Source: an uncultured Gammaproteobacteria bacterium (GTDB lineage Bacteria > Pseudomonadota > Gammaproteobacteria > Pseudomonadales > Pseudohongiellaceae). From it: a DNA stretch of 64,000 bases. The stretch is from positions 62,001 through 126,000 of the forward strand of contig CAINTJ010000029.1 of assembly GCA_903853385.1 (NCBI GenBank). The letters are read 5' to 3'. Below the pieces are notes generated by a model, which was given only the letters and a program-made list of their open reading frames with translations, made no database searches and was not told the origin of the DNA. Both the position numbers and the translations under genes were made by a program. Shown here in pieces: positions 26,879 to 37,193 of this stretch (position 1 is the stretch's first letter; each line of letters starts with the position of its first letter).

Positions 26879-28098
26879 GCAGGCCCAGTCGTTGTGTCAC
26901 TATCCTGGGTTCCACTGGCAGTATTGGCGTCAATACTTTGCGGGTGCTGGCAGAGCATCCTGGCAAGTTCTCGGTGCATGCACTGACTGCCAACAGCAAC
27001 AGTGCCTTGCTGGCCAGCCAATGCCGGGAATTCTCACCCCGCTATGCAGTAATGAGGGACGCAGCGGGGGCTGTACAGCTGCAAAGCGAATTGAAAAATT
27101 CAGGACTGGCAACAGAAGTGTTATATGGCCAAGCAGCGCTGACCGCAGTAGCAAGTGCTCCGGAAGTGGATACTGTCATGGCTGCCATTGTCGGCGGTGC
27201 CGGCCTGGTACCAACCCTGGCAGCGGTAACTGCCGGCAAGAAAGTGCTGTTGGCAAACAAGGAATCGCTGGTAATGGCGGGCGATCTGTTCATGGAGGCA
27301 GCCCGCAACAGTGGCGCTGCCATCCTCCCGATTGATAGCGAACACAACGCGATATTCCAGTGCTTGCCGATGAATGCGCAAGCGCGCTTTGAGCATTCCC
27401 ACTTGTCCGGCTTTGAAAAAATCGTATTGACGGCATCCGGAGGGCCGTTCCGCGCTTTACCCGCTGAACAGTTTGCGCAGGTGAGCCCGGAACAGGCTTG
27501 CGCCCACCCCAACTGGGTGATGGGCCGTAAAATTTCCGTGGATTCTGCCACACTGGTCAACAAGGGGCTTGAGCTGATCGAAGCCAGTTATCTGTTCGCT
27601 GTGCCCCCCGCCCGCATCGAAGTGGTGATTCATCCGCAGAGCATTATTCATTCCCTGGTGTATTACCGGGATGGCTCAGTGCTGGCCCAACTGGGAAATC
27701 CGGATATGCGTACACCCATTGCGTTTGGCCTGGCCTGGCCTGAGCGTATCCATGCCGGGGTTGAGTTGCTGGATCTGGTACGCACTGGCCGACTGGAATT
27801 TCAGGCCCCGGATCTTGAGCGCTTTCCCGGTCTGGCTTTGGGCCGAGCAGCTGCTGAAGCGAGGGGAGCCAGCCCGATTGTTTTCAATGCGGCGAATGAA
27901 GTCGCGGTAGCGGCTTTCCTTGCCGGCCAACTTAGCTTTGTGCAAATACCTGCTATCATTGCAGGGACTCTGGAAAGTGCAGTTTTCCCCGCCCCTTTGA
28001 CCTTGTCAGATGTATTGCAAATAGATGCTGAGAGCAGGGCACTATCTGCGGAATTGATTGTCAAAGCAGCTGGGAAATCCGCAGGACCTCTACCTTGA
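26875..28098 (+). CDS. dxr: 1-deoxy-D-xylulose 5-phosphate reductoisomerase
   Basis: 407 residues. The NADPH site is [18 protein letters not shown], metal-binding residues lie in [14 protein letters not shown], and [37 protein letters not shown] and the flexible loop around [16 protein letters not shown] are all as in the family. It performs the first committed step of the MEP isoprenoid pathway; ispD and ispF of the same pathway lie 20 kb downstream. It overlaps cdsA by 4 bp. Confidence 0.98.
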   Translation: MSRPSRCVTILGSTGSIGVNTLRVLAEHPGKFSVHALTANSNSALLASQCREFSPRYAVMRDAAGAVQLQSELKNSGLATEVLYGQAALTAVASAPEVDTVMAAIVGGAGLVPTLAAVTAGKKVLLANKESLVMAGDLFMEAARNSGAAILPIDSEHNAIFQCLPMNAQARFEHSHLSGFEKIVLTASGGPFRALPAEQFAQVSPEQACAHPNWVMGRKISVDSATLVNKGLELIEASYLFAVPPARIEVVIHPQSIIHSLVYYRDGSVLAQLGNPDMRTPIAFGLAWPERIHAGVELLDLVRTGRLEFQAPDLERFPGLALGRAAAEARGASPIVFNAANEVAVAAFLAGQLSFVQIPAIIAGTLESAVFPAPLTLSDVLQIDAESRALSAELIVKAAGKSAGPLP

Positions 28099-28108
28099 CG
28101 AAGCTAGT

Positions 28109-29530
28109 ATGGAATTGATTGGCTCAATAATGTTCAGCGTGCTCGCCATGCTGTTCACGCTGGGTATTCTGGTGACCATCCATGAATACGGGCACTATCG
28201 CGTCGCCCGTTTATGTGGCGTTCAGGTTGAGCGGTTTTCCATTGGTCTGGGCAAAATAATTTACCGTTGGCATGGCAAGCCGGATCCGCGCAATCCGGAT
28301 GCTCCCCCCACCGAATTTGCCATCAGCATTGTGCCTGTTGGCGGTTATGTAAAAATGCTGGGTGAACAGGAGCAGGACCTGGTCGATCCCAAGCAGCACG
28401 AAGCTGCGTTCAACCACAAACCCCTGTCCAGTCGCGCCGCCATCATTGCTGCTGGCCCCGCTGCCAATTTTGCACTGGCGCTCGTGCTGTACTGGCTTAT
28501 GTTTGTAACTGGTGTCAGCGGACTGGCGCCAGTAGTGGGGCGGGTGGCGCCGGGTTCAGTGGCATTCGTTTCAGGCTTGCAAGCCGATGACATAATCCTG
28601 GCGGTCGATGGCGAAAAAACACCGACCTGGCAGGAAGTGCGCATGCGCATGCTCGACAAGCTGGGCGAGAGCGGCTCATTGAAACTGTTGGTGGGAAAGC
28701 ATGAGGATAACATTACTCGCGAGGTGAATATTCCGGTAAAGAACTGGCTGGGCGGCAGTGAAACCCCCGATCAGCTGGCCGATCTCGGCATAGTGCCTTT
28801 TCATCAAAACCTCCCCGCCAAAATAGACAGCGTACTGCCGGACGGCAGGGCCAGGGCGGCCGGTCTGTTGGCCGGCGATCTCATCACGGAGGCCAACGGC
28901 AAACCGGTACTGGACTGGAATGACTGGCTCAAGCAGATACATGACAATCCGGAAAAATCGCTGGTTGTCGGCCTAGTGCGCGGGGAACTGCCGCTGCAGT
29001 TGACGATGCGTCCAGCAGTAAGGATGACGGATAACGGTACGCCCGAGCTGGACAGCAATGGCCAAACGCAGGGATTTATTGGTGCCTCGGTGGTAATGCC
29101 GAAAATGCCGTCGTGGATGAACCGCAATGTGCACTACAATCCTTTGGCGGCGATCCCACAGGCAGTCAAGGAAACCTGGACCAACAGCGTATTCGTGCTG
29201 GTATCGATGAAGAAAATGCTCGGCGGCCTGATTTCTCTCAAGAACATCAGCGGGCCAATCACTATTGCCCAGGTGGCCGGCCAGACTGCTCGCATAGGGT
29301 TCGAGTACTACATAAGTTTTCTGGCAGTGCTCAGCGTGAGCCTTGGCATTTTCAATCTGTTGCCTATCCCGGTCCTTGATGGGGGGCATTTGCTCTACAT
29401 CGGCATGGAAGCATTGTTTCGTAAACCGGTACCGCGCCGTTACCAGGAATGGGGCCTGCAAGCAGGTCTGTTGCTGGTGGCAGGTTTCATGTTTCTCGCA
29501 CTCTATAACGACGTAAGTCGTCTGTTTTAA
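28109..29530 (+). CDS. rseP: Site-2 zinc metalloprotease RseP
   Basis: 473 residues. HEYGH (zinc ligands and catalytic Glu) sits in the first membrane helix and NLLPIPVLDGGHLLYIG holds the third ligand Asp. Two PDZ domains lie between them (about 125-210 and 215-310, marked by VAPGSVAFVSGLQADDIILAVDG and LPDGRARAAGLLAGDLITEANG). RseP cleaves the anti-sigma factor RseA within the membrane after DegS, releasing sigma-E, and clears signal-peptide remnants. The start at 28109 is favoured over upstream in-frame starts that fall inside dxr. Confidence 0.97.
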   Translation: MELIGSIMFSVLAMLFTLGILVTIHEYGHYRVARLCGVQVERFSIGLGKIIYRWHGKPDPRNPDAPPTEFAISIVPVGGYVKMLGEQEQDLVDPKQHEAAFNHKPLSSRAAIIAAGPAANFALALVLYWLMFVTGVSGLAPVVGRVAPGSVAFVSGLQADDIILAVDGEKTPTWQEVRMRMLDKLGESGSLKLLVGKHEDNITREVNIPVKNWLGGSETPDQLADLGIVPFHQNLPAKIDSVLPDGRARAAGLLAGDLITEANGKPVLDWNDWLKQIHDNPEKSLVVGLVRGELPLQLTMRPAVRMTDNGTPELDSNGQTQGFIGASVVMPKMPSWMNRNVHYNPLAAIPQAVKETWTNSVFVLVSMKKMLGGLISLKNISGPITIAQVAGQTARIGFEYYISFLAVLSVSLGIFNLLPIPVLDGGHLLYIGMEALFRKPVPRRYQEWGLQAGLLLVAGFMFLALYNDVSRLF

Positions 29531-29544
29531 GGTAATCCTTTCTA

Positions 29545-32316
29545 ATGCTGTCGAAGTCCGGTAAACGATTTCTCTCTGCGTGTGCGCTGGCCCTGATGGG
29601 TCTGCCGGCTGCATTCGCCCAAAACATCACTGTTGCTGATATCCGCCTTGAAGGATTGCAGCGGGTGGCTGCCAGCAGCGTCTTTGGTCTGCTCAACGTA
29701 AAAGTTGGTGATCATGTCGGACAGGCGGAAATATCCCGCATAGTTCGTGATGTATTCTCCTCCAATTATTTCGAGGATATCCAGGTTCTTACAGAAGACA
29801 ATGTGTTGATTATCCGGCTCAAGGAACGTCCGACCATTTCCGAAATAAAAATCAACGGCAACAAGATGATCCCCACCGAAGCCTTGATGAAAAACATGGA
29901 AAAAGCGGGACTTTCAGTCGGGCAGGTCTATCAGCCGTCCACGCTGGATGGCATGCAATTGGCGCTGGAAGGGGAATATGTTGCCCAGGGCATGTACGGA
30001 GCCAATGTTGAGCTTGATGTGCAGAAGCAGGATCGTAACCGGGTTGCCCTCAATATCAATGTCACTGAAGGTGATCCCTCCAAGATCGTTCATATCAATA
30101 TTGTCGGCAATTCAGTGTTCAAGGATGACGTCCTGCTGAAATTGTTCGAGCTGCACACCTCGCATCTGACCTCCATATTCAAGAAAGACGACCGCTATGC
30201 GCGCGAGAAAATCAAGGGTGATCTCGAACGATTGACCTCGTATTACACCGACCAGGGCTATGTGAATTTTGCAGTGACATCTACCCAGGTTTCGCTCTCG
30301 CCAGACAAGAAAGAAGTCTATATCACCATCAACGTTTCCGAAGGAGATGTATACAAGGTCAATGATGTGAAACTGGCAGGAGACCTGGTCGACTCCGAGC
30401 AATTGCTGCGGCTGATGATCCAGGTAGGCAAAGGCCAGGTGTTTTCACAGCAACTGGTTACTTCGACTTCCGAATTCATGACCAGGTTGCTAGGAAATGC
30501 CGGTTATTTCTTCGCCAAGGTGGAAGGGGTGCCGCATACCAACGAAGCCGACAAAACCGTGGATATCACTTTTTTCGTTGAGCCGGGTGAGCGTACCTAT
30601 GTGAATCGCATCAGCTTCAAAGGCAATACCAATACTGCCGATGAAGTATTGCGTCGTGAAATGCGACAGATGGAAGGAGCTCCGGCATCAAAATCACTGC
30701 TGGAGGCATCCAAGGTGCGACTGGAGCGGCTTGGTTATTTCAAGAACGATAAAGTTGAATACAAAACCGACAAGGTGGCAGGAACTGGCGACCAGATTGA
30801 TGTGGAGTACAGTGTAGAAGAGCAGTTGAATGGCTCCATTGGCGGCAGCATCGGCTATGGCCAGGTGATCGGATTGCAGTTGCAGGCCAACTTGCAGCAA
30901 ATGAACTTCCTGGGCACCGGCAAAACCATTGGCGTCAGTGCCAATACTTCCGCGTTCAGCACCAGCTACAATTTCAGCTATTTTGATCCGTACTACACCA
31001 TTGACGGTGTAAGTCGTGGTTTCGCGCTCGGCTATACCAAGTCCGACTATGCCGAGTTGAATCTTGCCAGTTACAGCACCAACCAGATATCCCTGAGCAC
31101 CAGTTATGGTTACCAGCTGAGTGAAACCTCGGCGCTGTCATTCAATCTGGGCTGGAGCAACACCAAGATTGCTGAGGGCAATGGTCCGGTACAGGAAATC
31201 AAGGCCAGCCCGGTACTGGACCCGAACATCACCCAATACTTGCTGGAGGCGCCACGTGATTTGTCTTTTTATGATCCGACCAATAGCGCCATATATCCAA
31301 TCAGAGATGGTGTGGCAGCCCCGTTAAGCGCACTGCCGCCCACAGCCTTCAATACCAACAAGGGCTTCCTTGACCGCGATGGCAGCAAGTTCAACAATTT
31401 CACACTCAACGTCACCTGGAGCAAATCCTCACTGAACCAGGGCATGTTTCCTACGGCGGGGAGTGCCCAGAGTCTTTCCTTCGAATTCACCATTCCAGGC
31501 AGCGATCTGAATTTCTACCGGGTGCAGTATTTCACCGAGAAATATTTCCCGATCACCCGTGACTGGATCATCCATGCCAAGGCCAACATCGGCTACGGCG
31601 ATGGCTATGGCAAGACCGAGCAGTTACCGTTTTTCCAGAATTTCTACGCGGGAGGTCTGGGCACTGTGCGCGGATTCAAGCGCAACACACTGGGCCCACG
31701 CTCAACTATTCCTGAAACCTACACTCCCAGCGGCATAGCATTTGCGAAAGATGCGGATGGCAATATTGTGCTGGATGCCAGCGGTGCGCCAATTCAGGAT
31801 GTTTATCAGAAAGATGCTGAAGGCAATATAATTTATGACCCCAATACTTTTCAGCCGTTAGTGGACAGTTCACGTCTGGCCTATCTGCTTGAGCCGGCGT
31901 TGGGCGCCGATGGCAGTGTAATCACGGATGCCAGCGGCAAGATAGTTTACAAACAGAAACTTGCGCGTCAGGCGCTTTATTCGGGAGATCCGGCACCGTT
32001 TGGCGGCAATATCCAGACAGTAGGTACGGTCGAGCTGATGTTCCCGATCCCGTTTGTCCAGGATCGCAGCAGAATGAGATCCACTCTTTTCATTGATGCT
32101 GGCAATGTGTTTTCTTCCTACTGTAATGAAACCCAGCTTGCCAATAATACCTGTACCAAATTCAATCTTAATCAATTGCGGTATTCCGCCGGTTTGTCAG
32201 TTTCCTGGCAGTCTGGCGCTATGGGCATCATGACCTTCAGCCTTGCCAAAGCCTTCAATAGCAGTACCATAGACCAACATGAAGTGTTCCAGTTCACTCT
32301 TGGCAATGCGTTCTGA
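29545..32316 (+). CDS. bamA: Outer-membrane protein assembly factor BamA, with an enlarged lid loop
   Basis: 923 residues, about 110 more than E. coli BamA. A signal peptide (ACALALMGLPAAFA) is followed by five POTRA domains (about 25-430) and a 16-strand barrel. VRGF of the L6 lid loop is at 708-711, in GGLGTVRGFKRNTLGP. After it comes an insertion of roughly 60-80 residues with three related blocks: KDADGNIVLDASG (735-747), KDAEGNIIYDPNT (756-768) and GADGSVITDASGK (787-799). The barrel resumes at PFGGNIQTVGTVELMFPIP. BamA inserts beta barrels into the outer membrane and is followed by the chaperone Skp. Confidence 0.97.
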   Translation: MLSKSGKRFLSACALALMGLPAAFAQNITVADIRLEGLQRVAASSVFGLLNVKVGDHVGQAEISRIVRDVFSSNYFEDIQVLTEDNVLIIRLKERPTISEIKINGNKMIPTEALMKNMEKAGLSVGQVYQPSTLDGMQLALEGEYVAQGMYGANVELDVQKQDRNRVALNINVTEGDPSKIVHINIVGNSVFKDDVLLKLFELHTSHLTSIFKKDDRYAREKIKGDLERLTSYYTDQGYVNFAVTSTQVSLSPDKKEVYITINVSEGDVYKVNDVKLAGDLVDSEQLLRLMIQVGKGQVFSQQLVTSTSEFMTRLLGNAGYFFAKVEGVPHTNEADKTVDITFFVEPGERTYVNRISFKGNTNTADEVLRREMRQMEGAPASKSLLEASKVRLERLGYFKNDKVEYKTDKVAGTGDQIDVEYSVEEQLNGSIGGSIGYGQVIGLQLQANLQQMNFLGTGKTIGVSANTSAFSTSYNFSYFDPYYTIDGVSRGFALGYTKSDYAELNLASYSTNQISLSTSYGYQLSETSALSFNLGWSNTKIAEGNGPVQEIKASPVLDPNITQYLLEAPRDLSFYDPTNSAIYPIRDGVAAPLSALPPTAFNTNKGFLDRDGSKFNNFTLNVTWSKSSLNQGMFPTAGSAQSLSFEFTIPGSDLNFYRVQYFTEKYFPITRDWIIHAKANIGYGDGYGKTEQLPFFQNFYAGGLGTVRGFKRNTLGPRSTIPETYTPSGIAFAKDADGNIVLDASGAPIQDVYQKDAEGNIIYDPNTFQPLVDSSRLAYLLEPALGADGSVITDASGKIVYKQKLARQALYSGDPAPFGGNIQTVGTVELMFPIPFVQDRSRMRSTLFIDAGNVFSSYCNETQLANNTCTKFNLNQLRYSAGLSVSWQSGAMGIMTFSLAKAFNSSTIDQHEVFQFTLGNAF

Positions 32317-32365
32317 TTTCCGCTTCCCTCCTCTCTTAACTGTCCATTTTTGGAGATTTTTTGCA

Positions 32366-32926
32366 ATGAACATGTCGTTTTTGAACTGTGGCAAAGCCGC
32401 AGCATCCACGCTGCTGTTGGCAATGGTAGTAAGTTCGGGTGCATCTGCCGCAACTGCAGAAAAAGCCGTCGCACCTGCTGGTCCACCACAGAAAGTTGCT
32501 GTGCTTGATATGGGCGCTGCTTTGTTCAATTCCGAGCGCGCCAAGGTCATTGACCAGGAAATGCAGAAGCAGACATCTGATGACCAGTCCAAAATCCGCA
32601 CTCTGGCTGAAGATGGCAAGAAACTGCAGGAAAAATTCAAGAAAGACGAAGCCGTGATGAGCGATGATGAAAAACGCAAAAATCAGGAGAAATTGCAGGA
32701 GATCGGCGTGCAGTACCAATTCCTGGTTGAAAAGCTGCAAAAGCTTACCCAGGATCGTCGCCAGCAGTTCCAGGAAACCTACGCGCCCAACCTGATCAAA
32801 GCCATTACTGAAGTGGTGCAGGAAGAAAATTACGATATCGTATTCCGTTCCGAAGCCGTGCTGCATTACCGCACTGGCTACGATATTACCGCCCGCGTCA
32901 CCGAAAAACTCAACGCACAGAAATAA
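32366..32926 (+). CDS. skp: Periplasmic chaperone Skp (OmpH family)
   Basis: 186 residues. A signal peptide (CGKAAASTLLLAMVVSSGASA, cut near residue 25) is followed by VAVLDMGAALFNSERAKVIDQEMQKQ and long charged helices (about 60-130) that form the tentacles of the trimer. Skp carries unfolded outer-membrane proteins across the periplasm to BamA, its upstream neighbour. The ATG at 32366 is used because it gives a proper signal peptide; the spacer to bamA is 49 bp. Confidence 0.93.
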   Translation: MNMSFLNCGKAAASTLLLAMVVSSGASAATAEKAVAPAGPPQKVAVLDMGAALFNSERAKVIDQEMQKQTSDDQSKIRTLAEDGKKLQEKFKKDEAVMSDDEKRKNQEKLQEIGVQYQFLVEKLQKLTQDRRQQFQETYAPNLIKAITEVVQEENYDIVFRSEAVLHYRTGYDITARVTEKLNAQK

Positions 32927-32952
32927 GCGGCTGCGTCAGGCGAGTGACCAAG

Positions 32953-33990
32953 ATGACAGTCACAACCCTGAATTCGCTCGCCGCTGCACTGGGGCTGGAA
33001 TTGCGAGGCAGCAACATTGCTGCCTCAACCCCGATCCAGGGAATGGCAGTACTGGCAGCAGCGGGTCCTGCTCATATCAGCTTCTACCACAATCCCCGCT
33101 ATCACGCTGATCTTCGCAAAACCCATGCGGCCGCCGTAATCCTGCGGGCCGAAGATGCCGCCCAATGTCCGGTTGCATGCCTGATCAGCCCCAATCCTTA
33201 TTTGGCCTATGCCAAGGCCTCGCAGTTGTTTGACCGGCGCCCGATCGAAGCTGCGACTATCCATGCTGCTGCGCATATTGATGCGTCAGCGCAGGTGGGT
33301 GTGGGTGTGGCCATCGCAGCCAACGTGGTTATTGGAGCCGGCGCCATTATCGGGGCGGGTACCATTATCGGGGCCAACTGTGTGATCGGCCCTGACTGCA
33401 GGGTAGGGACTGATTGCCGGCTTTATCCCAATGTCAGTCTCTATCACGGGGTGGTGATGGGTGATCGTTGCATTGTCCACTCCAGCGTAGTGCTGGGTAG
33501 TGACGGATTTGGCTTCGCCAGAGATGGTGGGCGGCATCACAAGATTGCCCAATTGGGCAGCTTGGTGATTGGCAATGACGTTGAAATCGGTGCAGGAACA
33601 AGTATAGACCGTGGCGCTCTTGCCGACACCGTGATCGAAGACGGCGTGAAAATCGACAATCAGGTACAAATTGCCCACAACGTACGCATTGGTTCCAACA
33701 CTGTTATTTGCGGTTGTAGTGCAATCGCCGGTAGCTCCAGCATAGGTAAAAACTGTACCATTGCCGGAGCTGTTGGTGTGGTCAATCACGTGAATATCTG
33801 TGACCACGTCACCATTACAGCCATGTCGCTGGTCAACCACGACATCACTGAGCCCGGAATCTATTCTTCGGGTACAGGTATTGATGTAACCGGTAACTGG
33901 CGGCGCAGCATAGTCCGCTTTCGTCAGCTGGACGACATGTGGCGACGTTTGCTTCGTCTGGAAAAACACCAGAACAAGTCGCCAGGATAA
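32953..33990 (+). CDS. lpxD: UDP-3-O-(3-hydroxyacyl)glucosamine N-acyltransferase LpxD
   Basis: 345 residues. An N-terminal uridine-binding domain (FYHNPRYHADLRKTHAAAVIL, ISPNPYLAYAKASQLF) precedes a left-handed beta helix of hexapeptide repeats (about 100-320). The catalytic His lies in the VLGSDGFGFARDGGRHHKI region. It adds the second acyl chain in lipid A synthesis from acyl-ACP. ATG 32953 is favoured; a GTG three codons upstream is also in frame. Confidence 0.97.
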   Translation: MTVTTLNSLAAALGLELRGSNIAASTPIQGMAVLAAAGPAHISFYHNPRYHADLRKTHAAAVILRAEDAAQCPVACLISPNPYLAYAKASQLFDRRPIEAATIHAAAHIDASAQVGVGVAIAANVVIGAGAIIGAGTIIGANCVIGPDCRVGTDCRLYPNVSLYHGVVMGDRCIVHSSVVLGSDGFGFARDGGRHHKIAQLGSLVIGNDVEIGAGTSIDRGALADTVIEDGVKIDNQVQIAHNVRIGSNTVICGCSAIAGSSSIGKNCTIAGAVGVVNHVNICDHVTITAMSLVNHDITEPGIYSSGTGIDVTGNWRRSIVRFRQLDDMWRRLLRLEKHQNKSPG

Positions 33991-34013
33991 GCCATCATCA
34001 CTACATGTGATGA

Positions 34014-34049
34014 AGTTTGCATAACAGTTTGAACACAAGTTTGAACAGG
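34014..34049. repeat. Three tandem 12-bp repeats before fabZ
   Basis: AGTTTGCATAAC (34014-34025), AGTTTGAACACA (34026-34037) and AGTTTGAACAGG (34038-34049), in direct tandem, ending 11 bp before the fabZ ATG. They fill most of the 70-bp lpxD-fabZ spacer. Confidence 0.85.
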
Positions 34050-34060
34050 ATTACTACTCC

Positions 34061-34501
34061 ATGATGTACATTGACCAAATCAAAGCCTACTTGCCGCAAC
34101 GCTATCCATTCCTGATGGTGGATCGTGTGCTTGAGATTGAATTGGGCAAGCGCATCAAGGCCTACAAGAATGTGACGGTCAACGAAGAGTTTTTCCAAGG
34201 TCATTTCCCCCATAAACCCATCATGCCAGGGGTGATGATCATTGAAGCGCTGGCACAGGCTGCCGGTGTGCTGGGTTTCAAAAGCCAGGAAAAACTGCCG
34301 CGTGACGGCTATATCTATTATTTCGTGGGTGCCGATGGTGTGCGCCTTAAACGTCCGGTAGTACCAGGCGATCAATTGATGCTGGAAGCGGAACTGGTAA
34401 TGGTGAAGCGCGGCATTTACAAGTTTCAATGCAGGGCCTCAGTAGATGGCGAGCTTGCCTGTGAAGCCACTATCCTGTGTGCAGAACGCAAAGAAGAATA
34501 A
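34061..34501 (+). CDS. fabZ: 3-hydroxyacyl-[acyl-carrier-protein] dehydratase FabZ
   Basis: 146 residues of hot-dog fold. [13 protein letters not shown], the catalytic His in [23 protein letters not shown] and the catalytic Glu in the same helix are present. It dehydrates 3-hydroxyacyl-ACP, competing with LpxA and LpxD for the same substrate pool, which explains its conserved place between lpxD and lpxA. A second ATG follows the first at once; either start is possible. Confidence 0.98.
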   Translation: MMYIDQIKAYLPQRYPFLMVDRVLEIELGKRIKAYKNVTVNEEFFQGHFPHKPIMPGVMIIEALAQAAGVLGFKSQEKLPRDGYIYYFVGADGVRLKRPVVPGDQLMLEAELVMVKRGIYKFQCRASVDGELACEATILCAERKEE

Positions 34502-34520
34502 TCGACATTTAACAACGCTT

Positions 34521-34560
34521 ACAGCCGCTTTTTCATAGCCACTTTTTATAGCCACTTTCA
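34521..34560. repeat. Three imperfect tandem 13-14-bp repeats before lpxA
   Basis: ACAGCCGCTTTTTC (34521-34534), ATAGCCACTTTTT (34535-34547) and ATAGCCACTTTCA (34548-34560), ending 12 bp before the GTG start of lpxA. They occupy most of the fabZ-lpxA spacer and are T-rich. Confidence 0.8.
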
Positions 34561-34572
34561 AGGTGCATCTGC

Positions 34573-35343
34573 GTGAGCAGCAACGCCGCAATTATTGATC
34601 CTACCGCCAAACTGGGTGCCAATGTCAAAATTGGCCCGTGGTCTATTATTGGTGCGGGCGTCGAAATCGGAGATGACTGCGAAATATCTTCGCACGTGAT
34701 CATCAAGGGCCCGACCCGCATCGGCAAGCGCAATCGTATTTTCCAGTTTGCATCAGTGGGTGAAGATCCGTCTGACAAAAAATTCCATGGTGAAATCACC
34801 TGCCTGGAAATTGGCGATGACAATGTCATTCGTGAAGGCGCCACCATCCACCGTGGCACCGAAATCGGCGGTGGTGTCACCCGTATTGGTTCCAACAACT
34901 TGTTCATGCCCTATACGCATGTGGCGCATGACTGCATCGTGGGCAACAACACTATCTTTTCGAACAATGCCGCGATCAGTGGCCATGTGATTGTGGAAGA
35001 CTGGGTAATCCTGGGTGGATTCGCCGGTGTCTACCAGTTCTTGCGCATCGGCGCCCACAGCTTTATCGGGGCACAGACGCATGTGAACATGGATGTGCCG
35101 GCCTACATCATGGTCAATGGCAGTCCACCCGAGGTGAAGGGTATCAACACCACGGGTCTGGAACGGCGCGGCTTCAGCAAGGAAAGCATTCAGCTGCTGC
35201 GCAAGGCTTTCAAGATTCTCTACCGGCATGGCAACACGCTTGACGAAGCGCTGGCAGAACTGGAAACCCTTGCGCCGGGTTCACCCGAGCTCGCTACCCT
35301 GATTGACTCAGTAAGAGCTTCCACCAAAGGTATTCTGCGCTGA
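34573..35343 (+). CDS. lpxA: UDP-N-acetylglucosamine acyltransferase LpxA
   Basis: 256 residues. The left-handed beta helix begins IDPTAKLGANVKIGPWSIIGAGVEIGDDCEI. FMPYTHVAHDCIVGNN contains the catalytic His, HSFIGAQTHVNMDVPAYIMVNGSPPEVKGINTTGLERRGF is the substrate-binding C-terminal region, and a helical tail follows. It starts lipid A synthesis. The start is GTG at 34573. It overlaps lpxB by one base (TGATG). Confidence 0.98.
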   Translation: MSSNAAIIDPTAKLGANVKIGPWSIIGAGVEIGDDCEISSHVIIKGPTRIGKRNRIFQFASVGEDPSDKKFHGEITCLEIGDDNVIREGATIHRGTEIGGGVTRIGSNNLFMPYTHVAHDCIVGNNTIFSNNAAISGHVIVEDWVILGGFAGVYQFLRIGAHSFIGAQTHVNMDVPAYIMVNGSPPEVKGINTTGLERRGFSKESIQLLRKAFKILYRHGNTLDEALAELETLAPGSPELATLIDSVRASTKGILR

Positions 35344-36485
35344 TGGGCGCACCGGTTCGGATCGGGATTCTGGCTGGAGAAAGTTCCGGCGACATTCTTG
35401 GCGCCGGGCTGATGCAGGCCCTGCTCGCAGTAAACCCCCATATTGTGTTCGAAGGCATAGGCGGACCGTTGATGACGGCGCAAGGCTTGCTGTCGCAGGT
35501 TCCCATGGAGCGGCTCTCGGTGATGGGACTGGTAGAGCCTTTGAAACGCTTGCCGGAATTGTTAGGCATCCGGCGTGACGTAATTCGCCACTTCATGCTC
35601 GATCCTCCGGCCGTATTTATTGGCATTGATTCGCCCGATTTCAATCTGGGCATTGAATTGAAGCTACGCAACGCCGGTATCAAGACTGTGCACTATGTCA
35701 GTCCATCGGTATGGGCATGGCGCCGGCGGCGCATTCATAAAATCGGCAAAGCCGCTGATCTGGTGCTGACGCTGTTCCCGTTCGAGGCGGATTTCTACCG
35801 GCAGCACCGGATTCCTGTGAGTTTTGTCGGCCACCCGTTGGCAGACCTGATTCCGCTGCAGCCGGACAAGGGCGCGGCACGCAGCCAGTTGCAGCTTGCC
35901 CGCAACGGCAAAGTGCTGGCGTTGCTGCCGGGTAGCCGTGCCGGCGAAGTGGCAAGACTGGGGCCGGTTTTTTTACAGGCTGCGGCTTTGCTGGTCGAGC
36001 AGGACAGCAACCTCCAGGTAGTGCTGCCATTTGCCACTCCGGTATGCCGGTCGCTGTTGCAAAAAATGCCCCACTATCAGGCACTGCTTGAGAGCGGCAG
36101 ATTGCGGGTGTTTGATGGAGACTCAAGACTGGCAATGCAAGCCGCCGATGGCGTGTTGCTGGCGTCAGGCACCGCCGCACTGGAAGCCTTGTTGCTGAAA
36201 TTGCCCATGCTGGTGTGCTACAAGATGGCACCCTTGTCATATGCGATCATTTCGCGAATGTTGAAAGTGCCATATTTTTCCTTGCCCAATTTGCTGGCGG
36301 GTGAAAAGCTGGTGGATGAACTGGTGCAGGAGCAAGTACAAAGTGCAGTGCTGGCGGAAAAAATGCACGCACTGTTGGCCGGGGCTGACAACAGTCGATT
36401 GCAAGCGCGCTATCTGGTCATTCATCAGTCATTGCGGCGGGATGCCAGCTCACGTGCTGCCGAGGCCGTACTGAAACTTCTATGA
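35343..36485 (+). CDS. lpxB: Lipid-A-disaccharide synthase LpxB
   Basis: 380 residues of GT-B fold (family 19). [21 protein letters not shown] is the acceptor-side loop. [57 protein letters not shown] and [23 protein letters not shown] form the rest of the active site. It joins UDP-diacylglucosamine to lipid X. It is translationally coupled to lpxA upstream and rnhB downstream. Confidence 0.98.
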   Translation: MGAPVRIGILAGESSGDILGAGLMQALLAVNPHIVFEGIGGPLMTAQGLLSQVPMERLSVMGLVEPLKRLPELLGIRRDVIRHFMLDPPAVFIGIDSPDFNLGIELKLRNAGIKTVHYVSPSVWAWRRRRIHKIGKAADLVLTLFPFEADFYRQHRIPVSFVGHPLADLIPLQPDKGAARSQLQLARNGKVLALLPGSRAGEVARLGPVFLQAAALLVEQDSNLQVVLPFATPVCRSLLQKMPHYQALLESGRLRVFDGDSRLAMQAADGVLLASGTAALEALLLKLPMLVCYKMAPLSYAIISRMLKVPYFSLPNLLAGEKLVDELVQEQVQSAVLAEKMHALLAGADNSRLQARYLVIHQSLRRDASSRAAEAVLKLL

Positions 36486-37108
36486 TGCAACCGCAACTCT
36501 TGTTTGCATTTTCCACGCAGCCACTGCGACTGGTCGCCGGGGTGGATGAAGTAGGGCGGGGACCACTGGCGGGTGATGTGGTCGCTGCGGCAGTCATCCT
36601 GGATCCGGAACGACCGATCGGCGGCCTCGCCGATTCCAAGCAACTCACAGAAGCGCAACGGGAACGGCTGTACCCGCTAATCATTGCCAATGCGCTTGCC
36701 TGGGCTGTGGCCAGAGCCTCGGTCGAAGAGATTGACCGCATCAACATCCTGCAGGCTTCGTTGCTGGCGATGACACGGGCGGTGATGGCATTGGCAACCC
36801 AGCCTGATTTTGTTTATGTCGATGGCAACCGCTGTCCGCAATGGCGCTATCCCAGCGAGGCAATTGTCAAAGGGGACAGTCGCATTGCCGAGATTGCGGC
36901 TGCTTCCATTATTGCCAAGGTTACACGTGACCGGGAACTGGTGGAGCTGGATGCTGTCTATCCCGGCTACGGTCTGGCCCGCCACAAAGGCTACCCCACC
37001 CGGGAGCATATCCAGGCCCTGCAGCAACTGGGGGTGACGCCCATCCACCGACGCAGTTTTGCGCCCGTGGCGCAAGCACTGGATGGGAAAGAACCGCGCC
37101 AATTGTGA
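36482..37108 (+). CDS. rnhB: Ribonuclease HII
   Basis: 208 residues. The catalytic carboxylates lie in [20 protein letters not shown] (Asp, Glu), YVDGNRCPQ (Asp), and the C-terminal region [25 protein letters not shown]. It nicks 5' of single ribonucleotides in DNA. The start ATG overlaps the lpxB stop (ATGATG). lpxB-rnhB-dnaE is the widespread order. Confidence 0.97.
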   Translation: MMQPQLLFAFSTQPLRLVAGVDEVGRGPLAGDVVAAAVILDPERPIGGLADSKQLTEAQRERLYPLIIANALAWAVARASVEEIDRINILQASLLAMTRAVMALATQPDFVYVDGNRCPQWRYPSEAIVKGDSRIAEIAAASIIAKVTRDRELVELDAVYPGYGLARHKGYPTREHIQALQQLGVTPIHRRSFAPVAQALDGKEPRQL

Positions 37109-37193
37109 GTTTGTTGGCTTGCTTCTGGCCATGCCTGCAGGTACTTTGTTGACCTGATTGTTCCACTTTTCCCCAGACATAATCCGGAATTCC

